Shown here: piece by piece, positions 59,037 to 64,000 of the stretch
Layout of the letters: each line of letters opens with the position of its first letter
Position numbering within the stretch: the first letter of the stretch is position 1
Source: Candidatus Saccharimonadota bacterium
GTDB lineage: Bacteria; Patescibacteriota; Saccharimonadia; Saccharimonadales; Saccharimonadaceae
Reading direction: 5' to 3'
DNA: 64,000 nucleotides
NCBI GenBank assembly: GCA_017512175.1
Contig: JAFWHA010000017.1
Coordinates: forward strand, 1 to 64,000
Position numbers and translations under genes: made by a program
The notes under the pieces: model-generated
Told to the model about the DNA's origin: nothing
The model's input: only the letters and a program-made list of their open reading frames with translations
Database searches by the model: none

Positions 59037-59477
59037 ATGAATAAAATCATTAAAACATCTGTTCAAATTCTGACTGGAGTTGCTGCTATAGCGACACTAA
59101 CTGCGGGTAGGGCAATGGCTATTTCAGTGCAGCAGGGAGCTGAAGCGGCCAGAGCTGAAGGAATGCCAAGAGAGCTGATTGGACCGAATGGAGTATTTAC
59201 TCAGATTACTAATACCGTATTATATATAGTGGGTATTATTTCTGTGATTATGTTAATCTATGGCGGTCTTCGTTATGTGATTTCTGGTGGAGATAGTAAG
59301 AAAGTAACTGATGCAAAAAATACTATCCTTTATGCGATTATTGGTTTAATCGTGTCTATCTTAGCATTTGCGATTGTCAACTTCGTGATTAACGCTATTA
59401 CTGGCGAAAGTAATTCTGCGGCGAACGTAAATCCGGAACAGAGTCAGGAAAGTTCTCAAGAACAGCAGAGTCAGTAA
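59037..59477 (+). CDS. VirB2/TrbC-like pilin-type protein
   Basis: A 146-aa protein: signal peptide 1-28 (SVQILTGVAAIATLTAGRAM), a short polar segment, then two helices NTVLYIVGIISVIMLIYGGL and YAIIGLIVSILAFAIVNFVI joined by RYVISGGDSKKVTDAKNTI. This helix-SGGDxKKVxxAKNTI-helix pattern is shared by five to six other genes here and is that of VirB2/TrbC-family pilins. Gln/Ser-rich tail. A TGTATAAT promoter lies about 30 bp upstream; converges on comF. Confidence 0.8.
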   Translation: MNKIIKTSVQILTGVAAIATLTAGRAMAISVQQGAEAARAEGMPRELIGPNGVFTQITNTVLYIVGIISVIMLIYGGLRYVISGGDSKKVTDAKNTILYAIIGLIVSILAFAIVNFVINAITGESNSAANVNPEQSQESSQEQQSQ

Positions 59478-59478
59478 A

Positions 59479-60165
59479 TCATCTAGGCGTAAGAATCACA
59501 GCTGAGGCGATATTAGTCGCCCCAGCTTTTTTCAGGACAGAAATAGCTGCTTCCATAGATGCACCAGTAGTCCAGACGTCATCAAGAAGAAGATAAGTCG
59601 ACTGAGGGTGAAGGAGCCATTTTTCTGAGATTTGGTAGGCGGAAGCAGCCTGAAGCTTCCTAGTCTTTTCGTCGGCGCCAACTTGAACGGTGTTTTTGTT
59701 TCGTACTAGAGCTTGTTCGACCTTCCATTTCCTAATCAAACTAAGTTCTTTGGCAATGAGGAGCATATGATCAAAACCGCGCTCTCTAATATGCTTTGGG
59801 ATAGTAGGGAGGGGAATGATGGAAACATCATAGCTGTCTGATTCAGAGGGGAAATCTTCTGGAATGGCTAGGTTTAGCAGCTCTGCTAGAGCGCTAGCAG
59901 CAGCCCTTATGGAATGGTACTTATATTCTTCCACTAGGTCTTTCATTAAGCCTTCGCGATAAAATGCAGAATAAACCGGAGTCTTACAGCAGCAACTGGA
60001 AATTGGTTTCTTGCATCTAGCACACATTTTTAAAATTGACTTGCTGTTGTATTTTTTACAACGTTCACACATGATATTTCCGAGAGCACCACAACCCCTA
60101 CAAGAGTGGGGAGCGATTAGGTCTAAAATGCTTATTCTTGTTGTAATTTTTACATCAAAACCCAT
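59479..60165 (-). CDS. comF: ComF-family phosphoribosyltransferase-like competence protein
   Basis: A 228-aa protein with an N-terminal zinc-ribbon region (HSCRGCGALGNIMCERCKK, then CARCKKPISSCCCKTP) and a C-terminal PRTase domain (IPLPTIPKHIRERGFDHM and the PRPP loop YLLLDDVWTTGAS). ComF proteins act in DNA uptake, probably with the helicase/ATPase ComFA. The start at 60165 (MGFDVKITT) follows a TGGTAAAAT box by ten bases; a longer reading from 60213 would begin upstream of it. Divergent to hsp20 with overlapping promoters. Confidence 0.92.
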   Translation of the reverse strand: MGFDVKITTRISILDLIAPHSCRGCGALGNIMCERCKKYNSKSILKMCARCKKPISSCCCKTPVYSAFYREGLMKDLVEEYKYHSIRAAASALAELLNLAIPEDFPSESDSYDVSIIPLPTIPKHIRERGFDHMLLIAKELSLIRKWKVEQALVRNKNTVQVGADEKTRKLQAASAYQISEKWLLHPQSTYLLLDDVWTTGASMEAAISVLKKAGATNIASAVILTPR

Positions 60166-60172
60166 ATTTCTC

Positions 60173-60201
60173 TTGATTTTACCAAAAAAACGATTTATAA
60201 T
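60173..60201 (+). promoter_or_regulatory. hsp20 promoter overlapping the comF promoter
   Basis: Plus strand TTGATT (60173-60178), 17 bp, TATAAT (60196-60201) for hsp20. The comF -10 (TAAAAT on the minus strand, 60176-60181) overlaps the hsp20 -35, so the two should compete. Confidence 0.75.
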
Positions 60202-60231
60202 AAAGCATAACAATAACTATGTGGAGGTACA

Positions 60232-60720
60232 ATGGCTCGTAACAACAACGACGACATGCTGATGGAAGACGAATTAGCCGCCGCCTTTTTGGACGACAGC
60301 AATCCTGCTGCACCTGCTACGGAAGAACCTGCAGATGTAGTCGAGGAAGCACCATCAGACGATGATGGGTGGGACAACGCCGACGAATTTCCAGGACAGC
60401 TCGCTGTAGATGTCTACGAAACCGCCGACAAATTAGTAGTAAAGGCTCGCACGGCTGGCATTTCTAAGTCAGACCTTGATGTGAGCATATCTGATAACAT
60501 TTTGACCATCTCTGGCGTCTTATCTGGTGGTGAAGATGAACATACCACTCGTTGGCACATCCAAGAGTGTTATTGGGGTGAGTTTTCTCGTACTATTGCA
60601 TTGCCAGTACAAGTTAGAGAAGACGAGAACAGCGTAAAAGCTGAGCTTAAAGACGGTGTACTTACTATTACTTTTGAGAAGGAAAAGGTAGAAGCACCAA
60701 AGAAAATCCAGATTCAATAA
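60232..60720 (+). CDS. small heat-shock protein (Hsp20)
   Basis: A 162-aa alpha-crystallin-domain chaperone. The N-terminal 55 residues are acidic and disordered (AAPATEEPADVVEEAPSDDD). The crystallin domain runs from GQLAVDVYETADKLVVKART through ISDNILTISGVLSGG to LKDGVLTITFEKEK, with the A-x-x-x-D-G-V-L-x-I signature. The C-terminal KKIQIQ is the I-x-I anchor. TGGAGG site. Holds unfolded proteins; no CIRCE is seen here. Confidence 0.93.
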   Translation: MARNNNDDMLMEDELAAAFLDDSNPAAPATEEPADVVEEAPSDDDGWDNADEFPGQLAVDVYETADKLVVKARTAGISKSDLDVSISDNILTISGVLSGGEDEHTTRWHIQECYWGEFSRTIALPVQVREDENSVKAELKDGVLTITFEKEKVEAPKKIQIQ

Positions 60721-60740
60721 TCTGGTATTCACCTAGAATT

Positions 60741-60772
60741 AAATCCCCCTCGAGACTTCGAGGGGGATTTTT
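60741..60772 (+). terminator. hsp20 terminator
   Basis: AAATCCCCCTCGA-GACT-TCGAGGGGGATTTTT hairpin about 20 bp after the stop. Confidence 0.95.
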
Positions 60773-60791
60773 GATAACGCGTGAAACTGTG

Positions 60792-60910
60792 TGCCAGTAA
60801 TACCTAACCTTATAGGACAGCCTTCGCGCGCCAAAAGTAAAGTCCTAAAGGACGTTGACTTTTGGCTGGCGCTACGGGATATTGTCCTATAAGGTTAGGT
60901 ATTACTGGCA
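60792..60910. repeat. hairpin repeat element, copy 2 (intergenic)
   Basis: A 28-bp perfect outer stem (TGCCAGTAATACCTAACCTT... arms 60792-60819 and 60883-60910) encloses the same core as the insertion in valS: GCCTTCG, stem GCCAAAAGT/ACTTTTGGC, apical stem GTCC/GGAC, CGGGATATTG. Read in the valS frame it encodes AKSKVLKDVDFWLALRDIV. The outer arms are unrelated to those in valS, so each copy has its own flanking inverted repeat. No gene is visible in 60773-60985. Confidence 0.8.
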
Positions 60911-60985
60911 TAGACTAGTACTAAAGGGAAATTACACCTTGCAAAAAGATATCATAGTATAGGCTAGGTGGCTTAATTAAAAGTC

Positions 60986-61396
60986 CTACTTTGTTCCGCC
61001 CCAGATATTGCTTAAGACGAAGTTGACGATAGCGAAAGCGAGAAGCGCGACTACGAGGCCGATAACTCCGTACAAAATGGTGTTTTTGGCTTTTTGAACT
61101 TTAGATGCATCGCCATTAGACGTAGTGTAGGTAACACCGCCGATAATAATCATAATAACAGCTACGATGCCTAAGACGGAAAGAGCAACGTTAATAATGA
61201 TTTGAATCATTGGCATAAGGCCTTTGCCTTGTTCATCCTGCTTAACATTGCATTCTGCGAGTGTATTAGCGGACCCACGAATTGAGCCGGTGGGACATGA
61301 TACTGCTAGAGTTGGTTGAGCAACTGTAGCTGCCATCATGAAGACGGAGACTAAGCCAGCCGCCACGACTGCAAGTGTCTTTTTTATTTTGTTCAT
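60986..61396 (-). CDS. VirB2/TrbC-like pilin-type protein
   Basis: A 136-aa paralogue: signal peptide 1-31 (TLAVVAAGLVSVFMMAATVA), a Cys pair region (VSCPTGSIRGSANTLAECNV), then two helices with GGVTYTTSNGDASKVQKAKN between and YGVIGLVVALLAFAIVNFVL at the end. AAGGAGA site. Last of the minus-strand series 63195 to 60986, separated from the next by a terminator. Confidence 0.8.
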   Translation of the reverse strand: MNKIKKTLAVVAAGLVSVFMMAATVAQPTLAVSCPTGSIRGSANTLAECNVKQDEQGKGLMPMIQIIINVALSVLGIVAVIMIIIGGVTYTTSNGDASKVQKAKNTILYGVIGLVVALLAFAIVNFVLSNIWGGTK

Positions 61397-61508
61397 AAAA
61401 TCTCCTTAAAAAACTTAATTATTCTCATTATACCACATAACGGGGATATTGAAAGAATTTTAGTGAGGCCTTTGTAGGCTGAAGTTTCGCTCTAGCATTC
61501 GCACATAC

Positions 61509-61541
61509 AAAAAGCCCACCTCTTAGTATGGTGGGCTTTTA
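61509..61541 (-). terminator. terminator after the 61554 gene
   Basis: AAAAGCCCACC/GGTGGGCTTTT hairpin followed by T residues on the minus strand. Confidence 0.9.
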
Positions 61542-61553
61542 GATTATCTATTC

Positions 61554-61946
61554 CTATGAAGCGTTGAAGACGTTGGTTAGGATGAAGTTGACGATAGCGA
61601 AAGCGAGAAGCGCAATCACAAGACCAACTACACCATACATGATAGTGTTCTTTGCCTTCGTGACCTTGGCAGCATCACCAGAGGAAGTAGTATATTGAAT
61701 ACCACCCATGATGATCATAACAACGGCTACGAAACCAATAACACCGAGAGCGACGTTAATGATAAGGTTAAGAATGGACATAAGATCGCGGTCATCACCA
61801 GTAGCTGCCTGCTGTGCGGCAGAGCCTGTATACCTATTTGCTGGAGTTTCTGCGTTTACGGAAGGAGCTACCAAAGCGGATACTGCAAGTGTAGAAACTG
61901 CTGCTACTCCCATAGTTGCCATTTTGATTTTTTCTGCAATCTTCAT
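61554..61946 (-). CDS. VirB2/TrbC-like pilin-type protein
   Basis: A 130-aa paralogue: signal peptide 1-32 ending in NAE, short polar segment with GDDRDLMSI, then helix ILNLIINVALGVIGFVAVVM, loop GGIQYTTSSGDAAKVTKAKN and helix YGVVGLVIALLAFAIVNFIL. Very close to the 60986 protein over the second half. No cysteine pair in the polar segment. Confidence 0.8.
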   Translation of the reverse strand: MKIAEKIKMATMGVAAVSTLAVSALVAPSVNAETPANRYTGSAAQQAATGDDRDLMSILNLIINVALGVIGFVAVVMIIMGGIQYTTSSGDAAKVTKAKNTIMYGVVGLVIALLAFAIVNFILTNVFNAS

Positions 61947-62022
61947 AGAATATTTTTTCCCTTTAGATTATTTTAATCTTATTATACCACAAATTAAACT
62001 GCCTACAAGAGTTTTTTAATAA

Positions 62023-62451
62023 TTAATTAGTGCCACCAGAAGAGAATATTCCGCCCAAGACAAAGTTTACGATAGCGAAAGCTAAAACAGCGATAACTAG
62101 ACCTATCAGAGAATAGATAATCATATTCCTAGCGGCTTGAATCTTGCCAGGATCGCCATTACTGACGATGTATCTCTGGCCAGCTACTACAATCATGCCT
62201 ATAGCAATAATGCCAACGATTGAAATTACGACATTAATTAAGATTTGGATAACTTCTGGAGCTTGTTTGCTTTGGTTACAACCAAGAGCGGCTTTTTCTT
62301 GCTCGTCAGCATTAGCACAGGCTTCTCTGGTTAAGGCGTTTTCTGCAAAAGTGGGTTGGATAGAAAATACGTTTAGGAAGGAGCCAATGAGCAAAGCTGG
62401 GACGAACAACATTGCCGTAAATAGTTTTGCGAATTTGTTTACTGTTATCAT
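62023..62451 (-). CDS. VirB2/TrbC-like pilin-type protein
   Basis: A 142-aa paralogue: signal peptide 1-36, segment ACANADEQEKAALGCNQSKQ with a Cys pair, helix VIQILINVVISIVGIIAIGM, loop AGQRYIVSNGDPGKIQAARN and helix YSLIGLVIAVLAFAIVNFVL. Its ATG overlaps the stop of the 62448 gene by four bases, so the two are translationally coupled. Confidence 0.8.
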   Translation of the reverse strand: MITVNKFAKLFTAMLFVPALLIGSFLNVFSIQPTFAENALTREACANADEQEKAALGCNQSKQAPEVIQILINVVISIVGIIAIGMIVVAGQRYIVSNGDPGKIQAARNMIIYSLIGLVIAVLAFAIVNFVLGGIFSSGGTN

Positions 62452-62750
62452 TTTGTTGCTTCTCCTATTGCTCCAAAGACAAAGTTTACGATAGCGAAAG
62501 CTAGAGCGACAATCACTAACCCAATAATAGCATAGGCGATAATCTGGCTGGCTTGTTTAGTTTTGTCAGGCTGGCCTTGAGAAGTAAGATACTTAACAGC
62601 ACCATAAACTATCACGCCAACTGCAACAATACCGCCAGCGGCGAGTACCCAATTGATAATGTTGGTAAGACCGGTGGAAGTAGTGTCGCCTTTTGGTAAT
62701 TTGTCTAGGGCGGTAAGTTCGCCGGCTGCAAGTATTTCTAATATTTTCAT
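62448..62750 (-). CDS. short VirB2/TrbC-like protein without signal peptide
   Basis: A 100-aa paralogue that lacks the hydrophobic signal of its neighbours: MKILEILAAGELTALDKLPK leads into helix TNIINWVLAAGGIVAVGVIV, loop GAVKYLTSQGQPDKTKQASQ and helix YAIIGLVIVALAFAIVNFVF. It overlaps the downstream paralogue by 4 bp and follows the 62758 gene by 7 bp. Confidence 0.78.
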   Translation of the reverse strand: MKILEILAAGELTALDKLPKGDTTSTGLTNIINWVLAAGGIVAVGVIVYGAVKYLTSQGQPDKTKQASQIIAYAIIGLVIVALAFAIVNFVFGAIGEATK

Positions 62751-62757
62751 CCGTCTC

Positions 62758-63195
62758 CTAACTTATTGATAATACTGACGATATTGTGTTCATAATTACT
62801 CCGGCAAGAACGGCAATTAAGAGGCCTACTATCGCAGCGATAAGGGTCTTCTTGCCTTTTTCTGCACGGTCTGGTTGTCCTCTAGAAAACATATAAAGAT
62901 ACCCGCCCCAAGCGACCATAGCTACAGCAACGTAGCCGATTAATACGGAAATATCAAAGAGAATATTTAGGACTATCTTCCAAATCCAAGTGGCAAGTCC
63001 ACTGCCATCTTCTCCAACATCTGCAGGTTTGAGTTGGCCACCTTCACACATACCATGATACCAAGCTCTGAGGCCGAAGAATGAGCCCTCGCCACAATCA
63101 TCGGCGTATGCTGCTTGTGGCTTTGCGAGACTTAGGCTAGTAAGTCCGGCAAGCATCGTAATGATTATCAAAAGGTTTGCAAAAAACTTCTTCAT
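62758..63195 (-). CDS. VirB2/TrbC-like protein with Cys-containing segment
   Basis: A 145-aa protein: signal peptide 1-31 (LLIIITMLAGLTSLSLAKPQ), segment DDCGEGSFFGLRAWYHGMCE with two Cys, helix WIWKIVLNILFDISVLIGYV, loop GGYLYMFSRGQPDRAEKGKK and helix IVGLLIAVLAGVIMNTISSV. It heads the minus-strand run of paralogues; a TATCAT box six bases before the ATG hints at a leaderless start. Confidence 0.78.
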   Translation of the reverse strand: MKKFFANLLIIITMLAGLTSLSLAKPQAAYADDCGEGSFFGLRAWYHGMCEGGQLKPADVGEDGSGLATWIWKIVLNILFDISVLIGYVAVAMVAWGGYLYMFSRGQPDRAEKGKKTLIAAIVGLLIAVLAGVIMNTISSVLSIS

Positions 63196-63336
63196 ACTTC
63201 TATGATATCATATTTTAAATTTTTTTGGCTAGCAAAGCTTAGCTTGAACTAAGCCGTTCCGAAGCTGGGCTATGCATGACATATTTTTAAACGTTAGCAT
63301 AATTTGGACGTTTTGGCAAAAATATAGTTGTTGTTA

Positions 63337-63365
63337 TTGACTATTTTGCTTATGTGTGCTATAAT
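63337..63365 (+). promoter_or_regulatory. promoter of the VirB6-like gene
   Basis: TTGACT (63337-63342), 17 bp, TATAAT (63360-63365) with upstream TG. The ~45-nt leader contains a GTAC-rich hairpin and no clear ribosome site. Confidence 0.85.
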
Positions 63366-63415
63366 TAGAAGGTGAAGTACTCTTGTACGTGGGTACAAAA
63401 ACAGGTTAAATCATT

Positions 63416-64000
63416 ATGAGTTTATTTAAGTCGCTAAGAAAACGCTTAAAAACGCCTCTTTTTGGGGTAATTTTGGTAGCTTTCATGGCGATTTTTTCTA
63501 TATTTTCTACCCCTGTTATGACCGCCAATGTTTATGCTGAGCCAGCAGAAGCCGTGGCAACATCTGACGAAACCTGTTATGATCAAGTCGGAGCAATTGG
63601 CTGGTTAATCTGTCCAACTACAGGGGTGCTAGGGAAGGCTATTGACTCGATTTATGGTATTATTGAAGATTTAATTACCGTACAGCCAATGATAAACAAC
63701 GAATCTTCACCAATTTATCAAGTGTGGCAGATTATGAGAGACGTTACGAACATTGTGTTCGTAATCGTGCTGCTCGTGATTATTTATTCGCAAATTACAG
63801 GGATAGGGATTGCTAATTACGGAATCAAAAAGGCTCTGCCGAAGCTGATTATTTCTGCAGTATTAGTAAACTTGTCCTTCGTGATTTGTGCAATAGCAGT
63901 AGATGCAAGCAACATTATCGGTGCTAACCTCAGAGGAATTTTTGAGGGGATTGAGACTAACGCGGTAAATAGCGGTGGACTGGGTAGCGCTGCACAAGTG
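63416..64000 (+). CDS. VirB6/TrbL-like membrane protein, 5' part
   Basis: The first 195 codons of a larger gene that runs off the right edge. A basic start (MSLFKSLRKRLKTPLFGVIL) leads into a signal-type helix, a segment with two Cys (CYDQVGAIGWLICPTTGVLG), then helices around VTNIVFVIVLLVIIYSQITG and KLIISAVLVNLSFVICAIAV. The pattern and its place beside the VirB2-like cluster fit the polytopic VirB6/TrbL component of type IV secretion systems. Identification from the N-terminal part only. Confidence 0.65.
   Translation, partial: MSLFKSLRKRLKTPLFGVILVAFMAIFSIFSTPVMTANVYAEPAEAVATSDETCYDQVGAIGWLICPTTGVLGKAIDSIYGIIEDLITVQPMINNESSPIYQVWQIMRDVTNIVFVIVLLVIIYSQITGIGIANYGIKKALPKLIISAVLVNLSFVICAIAVDASNIIGANLRGIFEGIETNAVNSGGLGSAAQV

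Noticed and set aside
60149-60160. TTTTTACATCAA inside the start of comF, matching the element's arm-type repeat unit
   Set aside because: A single 12-mer in AT-rich coding sequence with no second unit or att-like core nearby; most likely chance.

Overview
The window looks like chromosome from a Candidatus Saccharibacteria (TM7, Patescibacteria) genome. This rests on gene content: FISUMP-domain surface proteins, runs of small VirB2-like two-helix proteins, a housekeeping set with few biosynthetic genes, and a moderately AT-rich sequence. UGA acts as a stop (for example the ends of dnaG and the metal-transport permease), which argues against the recoded Gracilibacteria/Absconditabacteria. No rRNA or CRISPR array is visible.

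Layout. 1-12.2 kb: minus-strand housekeeping genes (argS, orn, a small unknown, a P-loop kinase, polA; then pyrG; then a MacB-type ABC pair) with two truncated FISUMP copies between them. 12.3-20.2 kb: a 7.57-kb integrative element in a tRNA-Ser(GGA) gene, bounded by a 242-bp direct repeat. It carries integrase, excisionase, a SpoVG-like gene, unknown genes, an EcoRI-family DNA methylase overlapping a DUF262/HNH nuclease, and a Fic toxin with a VbhA-type antitoxin. 20.4-33.3 kb: membrane and surface proteins, an ABC exporter, an autoregulated HATPase/DUF4325 regulator, a TM2 protein, HIT protein, valS and a lone purE. 33.3-36.3 kb: a probable small RNA, a transposase fragment, tsaD and a membrane protein. 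36.4-39.8 kb: flavodoxin, a Zn/Mn ABC importer and tRNA-Ser(CGA). 39.8-48.9 kb: unknown proteins, PAP2 phosphatase, tRNA-Arg, a degenerate MurE paralogue beside true murE, a VanY-type peptidase and the complete FISUMP surface protein. 49-57 kb: CIRCE-controlled groES-groEL, tRNA-Ser(GCT), mscL, dnaG and rpoD. 57-64 kb: seven VirB2-like paralogues and the start of a VirB6/TrbL-like protein, mixed with a lipid kinase, comF and hsp20. This suggests a dispersed type IV secretion or surface apparatus.

Beyond ordinary genes the most interesting signals are: (1) a hairpin element of conserved 65-nt core found in frame inside valS and again between genes at 60.8 kb, with paired-base changes in its stems; (2) a ~180-nt structured tail after two different tRNA-Ser genes that ends in a second copy of the tRNA 3' end and shows base-pair covariation; (3) an interleaved (A-B-A'-B') inverted-repeat element flanked by 10-bp direct repeats at 28.8 kb; (4) widespread leaderless promoters of the form TATAAT-N6-ATG, including two genes fired divergently from one 40-bp perfect palindrome; (5) two promoter-bearing unannotated RNA candidates; and (6) a DnaG primase whose four zinc ligands are all missing.
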